A stretch of DNA of 64,000 bases, taken from the NCBI RefSeq assembly GCF_013344475.1, contig NZ_JABUOU010000003.1, forward strand, positions 124,001-188,000, in the 5' to 3' direction. Positions 9,804 through 19,176 of the stretch are shown in pieces; the first letter of the stretch is position 1, and each line of letters opens with the position of its first letter. Both the position numbers and the translations under genes were made by a program. This stretch comes from Martelella limonii (GTDB lineage: Bacteria > Pseudomonadota > Alphaproteobacteria > Rhizobiales > Rhizobiaceae). The notes under the pieces are model-generated. The model saw only the letters and a list, made by a program, of their open reading frames with translations. It was not told the DNA's origin and ran no database searches.

Positions 9804-10898
9804 ATGGCAGGTCTGTCACTCAAATCGGTCCGCAAGTCCTATGGCAAGGTCGAGGTCATCAAGGGCGTCGATCTCGATATCAAGGATGGCGAGTTCGTGG
9901 TCTTTGTCGGGCCCTCCGGATGCGGAAAGTCCACGCTTCTCCGGATGATCGCGGGGCTTGAGGATATCACCGACGGCACGCTGGAAATCGGCGGCCGCAA
10001 GGTCAACGACCTGCAACCGAAGGAACGCGGCATCGCCATGGTGTTCCAGACCTATGCGATCTTCCCGCATATGTCGGTGCGCGAAAACGTCGCCTTCGGG
10101 CTGACGATCGCGGGCGTGCCGAAGAAGGAAAAGGAGGAGGCCGTCCAGCGAGCAGCGAAAATCCTGCAGATGGAGCACCTTCTCGACCGCCGCCCGTCGC
10201 AGCTTTCCGGCGGCCAGCGTCAGCGCGTCGCGATCGGCCGCGCCATCGTTCGCAATCCGGCCGTGTTCCTGTTCGACGAGCCGCTCTCCAATCTCGATGC
10301 GGCGCTCCGGATGGACATGCGCATGGAGATCGGCAAGCTTCACAACCAGCTCGATGCCACCATGATCTACGTGACCCACGACCAGGTGGAAGCGATGACG
10401 CTTGCCGACCGGATCGTTGTCTTGAAGGACGGCGTGGTCCAGCAGGTCGGAACGCCGATGGAGCTCTACCACGAGCCTGCCAACCTGTTCGTCGCAGGAT
10501 TCATCGGCTCGCCATCGATGAATTTCATGGATGTCGATATCGTGGAAAACACCGGCCGGGGCATCACCGTGAAGTCGGAGGCGCTCGATGCAGTCACGCT
10601 GCAGAAAAGCCGCTTCGATTTTGCCGGCCATAAGACCGCGCGGCTGGGTCTGCGGCCGCAATATCTCGATGTCGTGGAAAGTGGCACGGCCGGCGGGCTG
10701 CACGGCACGGTCACGCTTGTGGAGCGTCTCGGCACCGAGACCGTTATCAATGTCGAGCTGACCCGCGGCGGCCGCATCGTTGCAGCCCTTGCCGAGGATC
10801 GCCCGCTTCAGACCGGAAGCGAGATCACGCTCGTCTTCGATCCGGAAAGAGCGCATCTTTTCCCGGTCAAAAAGGACGCCCACCAGGCTTCAAGCTGA
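9804..10898 (+). CDS. ugpC: Sugar ABC transporter ATP-binding protein (UgpC/MalK/MsmK type)
   Basis: 364-aa ATPase driving the importer. Walker A GPSGCGKS (about residues 37-44), Q-loop in VFQTYAIFPH, signature LSGGQRQR, Walker B VFLFDEP, D-loop SNLDAAL and H-loop YVTHDQ are all intact. A C-terminal OB/TOBE regulatory domain follows (about residues 240-360), as in MalK and UgpC. ATG 9804 has GGAG upstream; the longer frame overlapping the permease is not favoured. It is the last gene of the operon. The gene symbol reflects the family, not a proven glycerol-3-phosphate specificity. Confidence 0.88.
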   Translation: MAGLSLKSVRKSYGKVEVIKGVDLDIKDGEFVVFVGPSGCGKSTLLRMIAGLEDITDGTLEIGGRKVNDLQPKERGIAMVFQTYAIFPHMSVRENVAFGLTIAGVPKKEKEEAVQRAAKILQMEHLLDRRPSQLSGGQRQRVAIGRAIVRNPAVFLFDEPLSNLDAALRMDMRMEIGKLHNQLDATMIYVTHDQVEAMTLADRIVVLKDGVVQQVGTPMELYHEPANLFVAGFIGSPSMNFMDVDIVENTGRGITVKSEALDAVTLQKSRFDFAGHKTARLGLRPQYLDVVESGTAGGLHGTVTLVERLGTETVINVELTRGGRIVAALAEDRPLQTGSEITLVFDPERAHLFPVKKDAHQASS

Positions 10899-10910
10899 GG
10901 GGCGCCGGAA

Positions 10911-10939
10911 CCCGGGAATGCGGCGTCCGCTTTCCCGGG
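10911..10939. terminator. Hairpin between convergent genes
   Basis: Thirteen-base arms (10911-10923 and 10927-10939) pair with one mismatch around CGT, in the gap between the ABC operon and the oppositely oriented serine hydrolase gene. It has no long T run, so it may be a weak bidirectional terminator or a small palindromic repeat. Confidence 0.5.
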
Positions 10940-10949
10940 CGGACTTGCA

Positions 10950-12053
10950 TCAGCGTGGTGCGAGCGTGCCGATGAGTTTGTTGACGACCTGCGCCATTTC
11001 CGCGCCGGCTGCGAAATTGAACTGATTGATGGCGATGAAGATGCCGACGCCGCGTGAAGGCGCAAAGGCGGTATAGGAGAACACGCCATCGGTACCGCCG
11101 GCCTTCTGGATGATGAGCGGACGGTCGCCTTCCGGCATCATGATCACCCAGCCAAGCCCCATTGCATCCATGTGGCCGGATTCATCCATGCCCAGAACCG
11201 GTTGGAGACCATCGCGCATCAGCCAGGCCGCATGGCTGATGGCGCGCAATTCCGCGTCATCCGTGCTGAAGCGATCGAGGTTCCACTGAAGATACCGCAC
11301 CATATCATTGGCCGTGGTGTAAAGGCCCGATGCCCCGCTGCGGTTTGCGATGGGTTCGCCGGGATCCATCTCGTTGCCGTTCCAATCGTAGCCGACCATG
11401 ACGTTTTCGCCTGCTGGGCGATCATAGCTTGTCGCGGTCAGCCCGATCCGGTCGAGGACCTTGGCCTTGAGCAGGTCCGGATAGGCCTCACCTGCAATAT
11501 TGGAAAGAGCCATTGCGAGCACGTCGAAGCCGACATTTGAGTAGGCAATGCCGCTGCCCGGCGCAAACAGGAGGGAATTTTCGGAAAGATTGGCTGCAAA
11601 CGATTGATCGCTGTATTTCTCGACGCCCTCGACATCGACCAGTTCGCGCGGCAGACCGCTTGCCTGGGTGGCGAGATCGATCAGCCGGATCTGTTGGCCG
11701 TCCTTTTCGGGAAGTGCGGGGACAACGCCTGCATGCGGACCGACCGGTTCTGTCAGCGAAACGGTCCCTTCCTCCGCAAGCGCCGCGAGCGCAAGTCCGG
11801 TGAAGCTCTTGGTCAAGGATCCGACCCCGATCACCGTATCGCCGTCCGGCTCCTCGCCGCTTCCCTTCGCGACCTCCCCGAAGCCGAAGACCGCGCTTTC
11901 GCCATTGCGCACGGCCGCTATGACCAGCCCCGGAACGCCTGTGTCGATCTGGAAAATCTGAGCTGTAAACTCGACGGCTTCGTCAAGTACGGGATCGCTG
12001 GCAGCTGCGGGCGCTGCGGCCAGAAGTGCAATTGCGGCAAAGGCGTATCTCAT
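10950..12053 (-). CDS. Serine hydrolase of the beta-lactamase/PBP-like family
   Basis: 367 aa with a clear signal peptide (MRYAFAAIALLAAAPAAA). The class C-type active site is present: S79-L-T-K82 in GVGSLTKSF, and the Y-S-N motif in GIAYSNVGFD. Such proteins include D-aminopeptidases, esterases and EstB-like enzymes, so an antibiotic-resistance role should not be assumed. It faces the ABC operon convergently and is divergent from the stress-type SDR. Confidence 0.8.
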   Translation of the reverse strand: MRYAFAAIALLAAAPAAASDPVLDEAVEFTAQIFQIDTGVPGLVIAAVRNGESAVFGFGEVAKGSGEEPDGDTVIGVGSLTKSFTGLALAALAEEGTVSLTEPVGPHAGVVPALPEKDGQQIRLIDLATQASGLPRELVDVEGVEKYSDQSFAANLSENSLLFAPGSGIAYSNVGFDVLAMALSNIAGEAYPDLLKAKVLDRIGLTATSYDRPAGENVMVGYDWNGNEMDPGEPIANRSGASGLYTTANDMVRYLQWNLDRFSTDDAELRAISHAAWLMRDGLQPVLGMDESGHMDAMGLGWVIMMPEGDRPLIIQKAGGTDGVFSYTAFAPSRGVGIFIAINQFNFAAGAEMAQVVNKLIGTLAPR

Positions 12054-12262
12054 TTCAGTTCCAATCTTCTCTCTTCAGAAAGTCACGCTGTCACGGAGGG
12101 TCCATGCCGAAGCCCCTCCCCCATGAGGTTCATCAGTTCAAGCTAACATAATACGGCAGAATATGCTGGAAAACAGCGCATCGAAGGCTTGAAAGCTGTC
12201 CTCGGGCGCTCGGGCGCGCGCTCGTCTCGCTGCCGTGATCCGAAAGCATGAGAGGATCGGCT

Positions 12263-12288
12263 GGAACATCCGGCCGGCCTTGACCCTT
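12263..12288 (+). promoter_or_regulatory. Possible EcfG/RpoE2-type promoter upstream of the SDR
   Basis: GGAAC at 12263-12267 is followed after 19 bases by TT at 12287-12288. This fits the relaxed rhizobial RpoE2 form (GGAAC, 18-19 bases, TT), but there is no CGTT, so the match is weak. Homologues of the downstream SDR are often stress-induced. Confidence 0.35.
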
Positions 12289-12345
12289 TAGCATACAGAC
12301 AGGCGCGGTTCCCGCGCGGAAGTTACACAAGGAAGAAACAAGCTC

Positions 12346-13206
12346 ATGGCCGACAATCAAGCACCCGTCGCACAGGTTCAGGATCAACAGCCCGGTCTGG
12401 AAGCGGAGATGCACCCGCTTCCGGAATATATGCCCCGCTACCCCGGCTCCGGCCGGCTGAAGGAGAAGGTCGCCATCATCACCGGCGGCGATTCAGGCAT
12501 CGGGCGGGCAACCGCCGTGCTCTATGCCCGCGAGGGCGCCAGCATCGCGATCCACTACAAGGATGAAACCGAGTCGGAAGACGCAAGGGCCACGCTGAAG
12601 GCGGTGGAAGAGGAAGGCGGTAAGGCGTTTCTTTTCGCCGGCGACATCGGAGATCCGTCGACCTCGGAAAAGCTGGTCGCCAGCACGATCGAAAAATTCG
12701 GCAAAATCGACATCGTCGTCAACAACGCCGCCGAGCAGCATGTGCAGGAAGATATCGCCGATATTCCGGAGGAGCAGCTCGAGCGCACCTTCAAGACCAA
12801 TATCTTCGGCGCGTTTCATCTGCTCAAATATGCCCGCCCGCACCTCAAATCCGGTGCATCGGTGATCATCGTGACCTCGGTCACGGCCTTCCGGGGCCAG
12901 CCGCTGCTTCTCGATTACTCTTCGACCAAGGGCGCGCTTCTGGCGCTGATCCGGGCGCTTTCCGGCAATCTTGCGTCAAAGAACATCCGCGTGAACGGCG
13001 TCGCCCCCGGCCCGATCTGGACGCCGCTGATCCCTGCGTCCTTCCCGAAGGACAAGGTCGCCGAATTCGGCAAGGACGCTCCGCTTGGCCGCCCCGGCCA
13101 GCCGAACGAGGTGGCGCCGAGCCTGCTGTTCCTCGCCTGCGAGGATTCCTCCTACATCACAGGCCAGGTGCTGCACCCGAATGGCGGCGATCTGGTCGGG
13201 GGTTGA
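12346..13206 (+). CDS. SDR family oxidoreductase, general-stress type (YghA/GSP39-like)
   Basis: 286-aa short-chain dehydrogenase with the extended N-terminus of the YghA/YhxC group (LPEYMPRYPGSGRLKEK). The NAD(P)-binding motif T46-GGDSGIG is present, then NNAAEQ and the catalytic Tyr/Lys in DYSSTKGAL with the Ser in VTSVTAF. The C-terminus GGDLVGG is typical. AAGGAAG lies upstream of ATG 12346, and a rho-independent hairpin follows the gene. Related proteins are called general stress protein 39; the substrate is unknown. Confidence 0.85.
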   Translation: MADNQAPVAQVQDQQPGLEAEMHPLPEYMPRYPGSGRLKEKVAIITGGDSGIGRATAVLYAREGASIAIHYKDETESEDARATLKAVEEEGGKAFLFAGDIGDPSTSEKLVASTIEKFGKIDIVVNNAAEQHVQEDIADIPEEQLERTFKTNIFGAFHLLKYARPHLKSGASVIIVTSVTAFRGQPLLLDYSSTKGALLALIRALSGNLASKNIRVNGVAPGPIWTPLIPASFPKDKVAEFGKDAPLGRPGQPNEVAPSLLFLACEDSSYITGQVLHPNGGDLVGG

Positions 13207-13274
13207 GCGGTTTCGGGGACCGAAGGACTGGCATCACGTCGCTTCGATCGAATCACCGGCCAACCAAGTCAATC

Positions 13275-13310
13275 GGGCCGTTCCGCATCTCGCGGGACGG
13301 TCCGTTTTAT
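13275..13310 (+). terminator. Rho-independent terminator after the SDR gene
   Basis: Twelve-base arms 13275-13286 and 13292-13303 pair (two G-U), with loop ATCTC, followed by a GTTTTAT run. Confidence 0.7.
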
Positions 13311-13442
13311 CTGATAGCACGGCAGCTTGAGAGCGCTTCGTTGACGCTCACCCGCCCACAGGCTCGGATCTAGACCGAGCATCGATACGGTTCAAGAAAT
13401 TGATTTATAAGTGATTTTTCGACTCCACACAAACCTGCCTGG

Positions 13443-13465
13443 ATCCTCGGGTCAAGCCCGAGGAT
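13443..13465. repeat. Short palindrome (rhizobial-type intergenic repeat)
   Basis: ATCCTCGGG and CCCGAGGAT flank a TCAAG loop. This palindrome resembles short repeats common between genes in rhizobial genomes; no second copy was noticed in this window. Confidence 0.5.
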
Positions 13466-13536
13466 GACGCCGAGGGTGTGGTAAGGCGAGCCAAAAAGCC
13501 GGCCCGTTCCACGTCATCCGGGACGGCTTCTTACTT

Positions 13537-13959
13537 TCACGACGACAGATGCAGCACGATTTCGCGCCGGTGGGGCCGGTCGCGGTGTTCGAACAGGTAA
13601 AGCCCCTGCCAGGTGCCAAGCGCCATCCGTCCGTCATAGACGGGGACCGAGACGGAGACCTGGGTCAGCGCAGACTTGATATGGGCAGGCATATCATCCG
13701 GGCCTTCGAGCCGATGGACGAGATAATGCATCGACGGATCGTCGGAAGGCGGCGCGATCCGGGCGAAATAGGCCTTCAGGTCCCGTTTGACATCGGGATC
13801 GGCATTTTCCTGAATCAGCAGCGAGCAGGAGGTGTGGCGCACGAAGATGGTCAGCAACCCCTCATGCATGGCCTCGCTGCGCACGAAACGGTCGGCCTCC
13901 TGGGTAAATTCATAGAGCCCCTGGCCCCGTGTATCGATGGTCAGCATGGTCTGCGGCAT
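13537..13959 (-). CDS. yjbQ: YjbQ/UPF0047 family protein (secondary thiamine-phosphate synthase-like)
   Basis: 140-aa protein of the YjbQ family, found in most bacteria, with reported weak thiamine-phosphate synthase activity. Conserved features are IFVRHTSCSLLIQENADP, the HYLVHRLEGPDDMPAH segment with its histidines, and GTWQGLYLFEHRDRPHRR near the end. ATG 13959 has GAGGAGG upstream, so the longer frame is not needed. It is upstream of nothing obviously related; etfA follows on the same strand but 81 bases away. Confidence 0.85.
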   Translation of the reverse strand: MPQTMLTIDTRGQGLYEFTQEADRFVRSEAMHEGLLTIFVRHTSCSLLIQENADPDVKRDLKAYFARIAPPSDDPSMHYLVHRLEGPDDMPAHIKSALTQVSVSVPVYDGRMALGTWQGLYLFEHRDRPHRREIVLHLSS

Positions 13960-14040
13960 GGCGTCCTCCTCGCTCGGGCAACGGGCGGACCCCGTCAGCA
14001 AGCCCCGGCCCGAAAGCCGGGGCGGAATGCGGTTTGCGCC

Positions 14041-14970
14041 TCAGAGCGCCTTCTGAAGCTCCGGCAGCACCTCGAACAGGTCGCCCACCAGACCGTAATC
14101 CGCGACCTGGAAGATCGGGGCTTCCTCATCCTTGTTGATCGCGACGATCACCTTGCTGTCCTTCATGCCCGCCAGATGCTGGATCGCGCCGGAAATGCCG
14201 CAGGCGATGTAGAGATCGGGCGCAACCACCTTGCCGGTCTGGCCGACCTGCCAGTCATTGGGCGCAAAGCCCGCATCGACCGCCGCACGCGACGCGCCGA
14301 CGGCGGCGCCAAGCTTGTCGGCGACAGGGAGGATGACTTCCTGGAATTTTTCAGCCGAACCGAGCGCCCGACCGCCAGAGATGATCACCTTGGCGGAGGT
14401 GAGCTCGGGACGTTCGGAACTTGAAATGGCATTCTCGACGAAGCTCGAAAGGCCCGGATCGGCAGCGGCAGAAACCGTTTCCACCGCAGCCGCGCCCGTC
14501 ATTTCGGCAGCGGAGAAGCTCGCCGTACGGACCGTTATCACCTTCGTGGCGTCATGCGATTTCACCGTCTCGATGGCGTTGCCGGCATAGGTCGGGCGCT
14601 TGAACGTGTCAGGCGCAACCACCTCGATGATTTCCGAGATCTGCATGACGTCGAGAAGCGCTGCAACGCGCGGCATCACGTTCTTGCCGATCGCAGTCGC
14701 CGCCGCCATGATCACGTCATAGCCGGACGCAAGGTCGATGATGGTGGCAGAGAGAGGCTCTGCCAGGCTTTCGGCCAGGGCATCGCTTTCCGCGAGCAGA
14801 ACCTTGGAAACCCCGGCAATCTTCGCCGCGCCTTCGGCTGCGGCGGATGCGCCCTTGCCCGCGACGAGAATGTGAATGTCGCCGCCGATCGCGGCAGCCG
14901 CCGTTGCGGCCTTCGCGGTCTGGTCGGAAACGGTGCTGCCGTCATGTTCGGCGAGAAGAAGAATGGTCAT
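14041..14970 (-). CDS. etfA: Electron transfer flavoprotein alpha subunit
   Basis: 309-aa FAD-binding alpha subunit of ETF. The conserved C-terminal FAD domain is seen in [12 protein letters not shown], the [10 protein letters not shown] region, [29 protein letters not shown], and [20 protein letters not shown]. The start [11 protein letters not shown] at 14970 matches the family; a longer in-frame extension does not. It follows etfB by 14 bases. ETF carries electrons from acyl-CoA and other dehydrogenases to ETF-ubiquinone oxidoreductase. Confidence 0.95.
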   Translation of the reverse strand: MTILLLAEHDGSTVSDQTAKAATAAAAIGGDIHILVAGKGASAAAEGAAKIAGVSKVLLAESDALAESLAEPLSATIIDLASGYDVIMAAATAIGKNVMPRVAALLDVMQISEIIEVVAPDTFKRPTYAGNAIETVKSHDATKVITVRTASFSAAEMTGAAAVETVSAAADPGLSSFVENAISSSERPELTSAKVIISGGRALGSAEKFQEVILPVADKLGAAVGASRAAVDAGFAPNDWQVGQTGKVVAPDLYIACGISGAIQHLAGMKDSKVIVAINKDEEAPIFQVADYGLVGDLFEVLPELQKAL

Positions 14971-14984
14971 ATCGGTTGCTCCCC

Positions 14985-15734
14985 TTACAGTACGCCGGCT
15001 TCGTTTTTCAGCTTGTCCACCAGCTCGGCGGCGGTGGCGACCTTGATGCCGGCCTTGCGGGATGCGGGCTCCTCGGTCTTCAGCACTTCCAGACGGCGGG
15101 CGCAATCGACGCCGTAGTCGGCAGGCGTCTTCTTGTCGAGAGGCTTCTTCTTGGCCTTCATGATGTTGGGCAGCGATGCGTAACGGGGCTCGTTGAGACG
15201 CAGGTCGGTGGTCACGATCGCGGGGAGCTTGACCGAAATGGTCTGCAGACCGCCGTCGATTTCGCGGGTGACCTTCGCCTCGCCCTCGCCCAGTTCAAGC
15301 TTCGATGCAAAGGTCGCCTGGCTCCATCCAAGAAGCGCCGCCAGCATCTGGCCGGTCTGGTTGCTGTCGTCATCGATCGCCTGCTTGCCGAGAATCACGA
15401 TCTCAGGAGCCTCCTCGTCGGCGACCTTCTTCAAAAGCTTGGCAACGGCCAGCGGCTCGACGGTCTCGTCGGTGGCAATCAGGATCGCCCGGTCGGCGCC
15501 CATGGCGAGCGCCGTGCGCAGCGTTTCCTCGGCCTTTGCGGGGCCGATCGAGACGGCGACGACCTCACTCGCCTTTCCGGCTTCCTTCAGCCTGAGCGCC
15601 TCTTCGACCGCGATTTCATCAAAGGGGTTCATCGACATCTTGACGTTTGCAAGCTCGACGCCCGAGCCATCGGGCTTCACGCGGATCTTGACGTTGTAAT
15701 CGACAACCCGTTTCACCGGGACCAGAATCTTCAT
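14985..15734 (-). CDS. etfB: Electron transfer flavoprotein beta subunit
   Basis: 249 aa with the family start [19 protein letters not shown], the AMP-binding region ([30 protein letters not shown]), and the C-terminal arm [18 protein letters not shown] 15734 is preceded by GGAG; the TTG two codons earlier is less likely. It is the first gene of the etfBA pair, transcribed together with etfA. Confidence 0.95.
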   Translation of the reverse strand: MKILVPVKRVVDYNVKIRVKPDGSGVELANVKMSMNPFDEIAVEEALRLKEAGKASEVVAVSIGPAKAEETLRTALAMGADRAILIATDETVEPLAVAKLLKKVADEEAPEIVILGKQAIDDDSNQTGQMLAALLGWSQATFASKLELGEGEAKVTREIDGGLQTISVKLPAIVTTDLRLNEPRYASLPNIMKAKKKPLDKKTPADYGVDCARRLEVLKTEEPASRKAGIKVATAAELVDKLKNEAGVL

Positions 15735-15893
15735 GTTCAAACTCCAAGCTCAGGACCTTGCCGGACCTGTTTCCCAACGTTTCCCGCCGGAACCTCTTCC
15801 GGCACCGTTAACCGACCATGCGCGACCCGTAACGGGATCGCTTGCCAATCGGCGACATGGACCGTTTCTTTTGCTACCCGCCGGCCCGCGTCA

Positions 15894-16460
15894 TCAGCGG
15901 TTCTTGCCGGGCACCCAAAGCACATCGCCATCACCCTTGCCGTTGGCGTGGCGCGCGGCAACGAACAGATAGTCCGACAGACGATTGATATAGTGGAGGG
16001 CGGCCGTCGACACGACCTCTGCTTCGGCAAGGCGCGTCATCGCCCGCTCCGCCCGCCTGCACACCGTGCGCGCCAGGTGCAGATGCGCGGAAAGCGCGCT
16101 TCCGCCCGGAAGGATGAAGGATGTGAGCGGGGACAGGTCGGCGTTGAGACGATCGATCTCGCCCTCGATCCACGCCACCTGCCCCTCCACGATCCGCAGC
16201 GGCTCGTAGGACAGGGCCTCGCCGGTATCGGGTGTGGCAAGATCGGCGCCAAGATCGAACAGATCGTTCTGGATGCGGGCAAGCGATGCGTCATACGCGC
16301 CGGCCTCCTGAAGGCGGGCGAGGCCGATCGTGGCATTGGTCTCGTCGACATCGCCGATCGCCGCCATCCTGACATCGCCCTTCTTGCGGCGCGGTCCGCT
16401 CGCAAGGCCGGTCGTGCCGTCATCGCCGGTACGGGTGTAGATCTTGTTCAGTTTCACCAT
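15894..16460 (-). CDS. PduO-type cob(I)alamin adenosyltransferase
   Basis: 188 aa; makes adenosylcobalamin from ATP and reduced corrinoid. The N-terminal ATP-binding motif IYTRTGDDGTTGL is intact, followed by GDVDETNATIGLAR and the arginine-rich helix (ARTVCRRAER) typical of PduO enzymes, then INRLSDYLFVAAR. ATG 16460 (MVKLNKIYT) matches homologues; the upstream eight codons are unlikely. Adjacent to a HIG1-type protein and etfBA, as in other rhizobia. Confidence 0.92.
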   Translation of the reverse strand: MVKLNKIYTRTGDDGTTGLASGPRRKKGDVRMAAIGDVDETNATIGLARLQEAGAYDASLARIQNDLFDLGADLATPDTGEALSYEPLRIVEGQVAWIEGEIDRLNADLSPLTSFILPGGSALSAHLHLARTVCRRAERAMTRLAEAEVVSTAALHYINRLSDYLFVAARHANGKGDGDVLWVPGKNR

Positions 16461-16563
16461 GGCTGTTGCCACAATCCTCTTCATTTCGACGTATCAAGCC
16501 TCAGCCGGATACCAGCCTTCAATCAGGGATGAAAGGGGGGCTTCGGGTTGGGGGCCGTCGTGC

Positions 16564-16761
16564 CTACTGCCCGCTCTGCATCAGCCAGAGCGTGATCATG
16601 ATCAGGATGATGGCGAGCGCCTGAAAGGCGACGCGGGCCTGCATCATCTTGTTGGAATGCTGCGGGCTTCCGCCCAGCATCATGTTGATAAGGCCACGGG
16701 CCAGAAAGAACACCACCAGCAGCATGACGATGACGGTGGCGAAAACGAAAACGGTCGACAT
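16564..16761 (-). CDS. HIG1-domain twin-transmembrane protein
   Basis: 65 aa with two membrane spans, residues about 3-23 (FVFATVIVMLLVVFFLARG) and 45-61 (AFQALAIILIMITLWLM), separated by the loop GGSPQHSNKMMQARV. This loop arrangement fits the hypoxia-induced HIG_1_N family, linked to cytochrome oxidase in eukaryotes. GAGGAGG precedes ATG 16761. Found beside the adenosyltransferase gene in related genomes; function unproven in bacteria. Confidence 0.8.
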   Translation of the reverse strand: MSTVFVFATVIVMLLVVFFLARGLINMMLGGSPQHSNKMMQARVAFQALAIILIMITLWLMQSGQ

Positions 16762-16821
16762 TGATCCTCCTCGAATGCCGCGCCATCAGACGACAAAACG
16801 GCCGCTCTTGCAAGCGAGCGA

Positions 16822-17331
16822 TCAGCCTTCCTTCAGCGCATGGTTCAGAAGCGCTTCCGCATCCCTGGAAAAGGCCACCATGTAGACGCTGTCGATCGCG
16901 GGCAGGCCCGGCAGCAGATGGCGCACGGTCGTGATCGCAATCCGCGCCGCCTTGTCCGCCGGAAAGCCATAGACACCAGTGGAAATCGACGGAAAGGCAA
17001 TCGTCCGGCAATCATGGGCCGCAGCCAGCTGAAGCGCGTTGTTATAGCAGAGTTCGAGCTTCTCCGCCTCGCCGTCATCACCGCCATGCCAGACCGGGCC
17101 GACCGTATGGATCACATAACGCGCCTTGAGGTCATGACCGCCGGTGATCTTCGCCTCGCCGGTACGGCAGCCGCCGAGCATCCGGCATTCCTCAACAAGC
17201 CCTGGCCCCGCCGCACGGTGGATCGCGCCATCGACCCCGCCGCCACCCAGCAGCGAAGCATTGGCGGCGTTGACGATCGCATCGACATCGTAGGTGGTGA
17301 TATCGCCCTGCTCGACGATGATCTTGCCCAT
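16822..17331 (-). CDS. Macrodomain protein, O-acetyl-ADP-ribose deacetylase type (YmdB-like)
   Basis: 169-aa single macrodomain. Signature segments are [27 protein letters not shown] (ligand-binding loop 1), [24 protein letters not shown] and the second loop [12 protein letters not shown]. The family removes acetyl or ADP-ribose groups from O-acetyl-ADP-ribose or proteins. It is oriented with the following SDR gene on the same strand. Confidence 0.9.
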   Translation of the reverse strand: MGKIIVEQGDITTYDVDAIVNAANASLLGGGGVDGAIHRAAGPGLVEECRMLGGCRTGEAKITGGHDLKARYVIHTVGPVWHGGDDGEAEKLELCYNNALQLAAAHDCRTIAFPSISTGVYGFPADKAARIAITTVRHLLPGLPAIDSVYMVAFSRDAEALLNHALKEG

Positions 17332-17346
17332 GATTTTACGCCTTCC

Positions 17347-18180
17347 TCAACTCAACCGCCCCATCAGCCGGTAAAACCAGTCGGAGGGCATCACCCGCTT
17401 CAGCAACATGCCCTGCTTGGCCGGCGTGGTGACGGGATAATGCGGGCGCGGGCGTTTTGCCGAAAGCGCCTTCTTCAAAACGGCATGCACCGCGTCGGGT
17501 TCCAGACGGCTCTTGTTTTCCGGCCCGGAACCGCTGAGCCGGGCAAGCTGCTTTCTGTATTCGGCCGCGTGGTGCGAGCCTTCAAGGTCGATATTGGCGT
17601 GGATATGTTTCAGCGCATTGGCGGTGAACCGCGAGGCGATCGGGCCGGGCTCGATCAGGCTGACGAAGATGCCGGTGCCATCGAGCTCCATGCGCAATGT
17701 CAGCGACAGCGCCTCGAGCGCATATTTCGAGGCGGAGTAAGGCCCGCGATAACGATAGGGCAAGAGTCCGAGGATCGAGGAGCACTGCACGATCCGCCCA
17801 TGCCCCTGCGCCCGCATGAAGGGCAGGACCTTCAGCGTCAGCGCGTGCCAGCCGAAGACATTGGCCTCGAACTGGGCGCGCAGCACATCGGTTGCGACAT
17901 CCTCTACCGCGCCCGGCTGGCCGTATGCGCCATTGTTGAAAAGCGCATCGATGCGCCCGCCGGTTCGTGCGGCAACGTCTTCGACAAGCGCGGCAATCGA
18001 GGCCTCATCGGTATAGTCGAGATGGAAGGCCTCCAGCCCATCGGCTTCGAGGACCGCGATATCTTCCGGCGTGCGGGCGGTCGCGAACACCCGCCAGCCT
18101 TCCTTTTTCAGCTGACGGGCACAGTATGCGCCGATGCCGCTGGAACAGCCTGTAACGATAATCGTGGATTGCTCGGCCAA
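17347..18180 (-). CDS. SDR family oxidoreductase (classical type)
   Basis: 277 aa. The dinucleotide-binding motif TGCSSGIG lies near residue 10, NNGAYG follows, and the catalytic Ser/Tyr/Lys are in QCSSILG and YSASKYAL. I place the start at TTG 18180 because GGAG lies 7 bases upstream and the Rossmann strand begins right after; extending upstream gives an arginine/glutamine-rich reading with no family match. It probably reduces a lipid or sugar carbonyl; the substrate is unknown. Confidence 0.82.
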   Translation of the reverse strand: MAEQSTIIVTGCSSGIGAYCARQLKKEGWRVFATARTPEDIAVLEADGLEAFHLDYTDEASIAALVEDVAARTGGRIDALFNNGAYGQPGAVEDVATDVLRAQFEANVFGWHALTLKVLPFMRAQGHGRIVQCSSILGLLPYRYRGPYSASKYALEALSLTLRMELDGTGIFVSLIEPGPIASRFTANALKHIHANIDLEGSHHAAEYRKQLARLSGSGPENKSRLEPDAVHAVLKKALSAKRPRPHYPVTTPAKQGMLLKRVMPSDWFYRLMGRLS

Positions 18181-18261
18181 TTGAATACTCCGGTACACGA
18201 ATGCGGTGTTCTTACTATATAAGGATCGCAGCACGCCCGCGAAACGCCTGTTGGAGCAAGA

Positions 18262-19176
18262 ATGAAGAAGCCGATCCGGACGACGTTCAAGGTGGCCTAT
18301 GATGCGATCTATCATTTCAGCGAGGACGACGGCTGGGCCATGGCAAGCCATGTCGCGCTGTCGACGCTGCTTGCGCTGTTTCCCTTCCTGATCTTCGGCA
18401 CCACGCTTGCGGGCTTTCTGGGCGCGGACCGGTTTGCCGACATTGCCATCAACACCATCGTCGGCGCCTGGCCGAAGGAGATTGCAGAACCGGTTGCAAA
18501 CCAGATCCGGCAGGTGCTTACCGTGCCGCGCGGCGGGCTGTTGACGGTTTCGGTTCTGGCGGCCGCCTATTTTGCCTCGAACGGCGTCGAAGCCGTGCGG
18601 CTGTCGCTCAACCGCGCCTACCGCGTTGAGGAAACCAGGACCTGGTGGTGGCTGCGGATCAAGAGCCTCGGCTTCGTGCTGCTGGCCTCGATCATCTTTG
18701 CCTTTCTCAGCATCATGTTCGTGCTGGTTCCGATCGCGCTGCATTTTGCCGAACGCTGGTTTCCGTGGCTGGAAACAGGGCTCACCACGCTTTCAAGCGC
18801 GCGGCTGGTTGGTACGTTCCTGCTCCTGATGTTCGGCCTGATCATCTGCCATCTGTTTCTGGCCGCCGGAAGGCGCCGTCTCGTCGACGTGCTGCCGGGC
18901 ATCCTGCTGACACTCGTGTTCTGGTCGATCTTCGCCTCGGCCTTCGCCTATTATCTCGGCACCTTTGCGCAATACAGCGCCACCTATGCCGGGCTTGCCA
19001 CACCGATGATCCTGCTCGTGTTTCTCTATTCGATCGGCGTCATCCTGCTGCTGGGGGCAGAGGTGAATGCGGCCCTTCTCAAATACAAGGTCATCAAGCA
19101 CGCGCCCTGGAGCCGGCGGCGGTCACGCCGCGCCAAACATTCAGATCCCCAGAAGGACGAGAATATCAGCCACTGA
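18262..19176 (+). CDS. YihY/BrkB family inner-membrane protein
   Basis: 304 aa with about six membrane spans. Family markers are DDGWAMASHVALSTLLALFPFLI, the LTVPRGGLLTVSVLAAAYFASNGVEAVRLSLNRAYRVEE region, and the terminal LLGAEVNAALLKYK followed by a basic tail. The role of the family is not settled; despite the name it is not an RNase BN. Its 3' end overlaps the 3' end of the convergent gluQRS by 36 bases. Confidence 0.88.
   Translation: MKKPIRTTFKVAYDAIYHFSEDDGWAMASHVALSTLLALFPFLIFGTTLAGFLGADRFADIAINTIVGAWPKEIAEPVANQIRQVLTVPRGGLLTVSVLAAAYFASNGVEAVRLSLNRAYRVEETRTWWWLRIKSLGFVLLASIIFAFLSIMFVLVPIALHFAERWFPWLETGLTTLSSARLVGTFLLLMFGLIICHLFLAAGRRRLVDVLPGILLTLVFWSIFASAFAYYLGTFAQYSATYAGLATPMILLVFLYSIGVILLLGAEVNAALLKYKVIKHAPWSRRRSRRAKHSDPQKDENISH

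Larger units (their letters stand above)
13207..13536. other. Intergenic region holding a terminator and a palindrome
   Basis: 330 bases without a gene. It holds the SDR terminator (13275-13310) and a separate 9-bp stem palindrome (13443-13465). The stretch between is AT-richer than its surroundings and may be the remains of intergenic repeats. Confidence 0.5.

Noticed and set aside
10950-12053. A class C beta-lactamase resistance gene
   Set aside because: SxxK and YxN motifs are shared by many esterases and peptidases of this superfamily, and nothing here indicates antibiotic hydrolysis.
14554-16532. Plus-strand frame of 561 codons opposite etfB and the adenosyltransferase gene
   Set aside because: It is the antisense shadow of three well-supported genes and shows no family features.
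18181-18744. Long N-terminal extension of the second SDR
   Set aside because: It overlaps the divergent brkB gene and reads as low-complexity Q/R/G sequence; the Rossmann strand begins directly after the TTG at 18180 with GGAG upstream.
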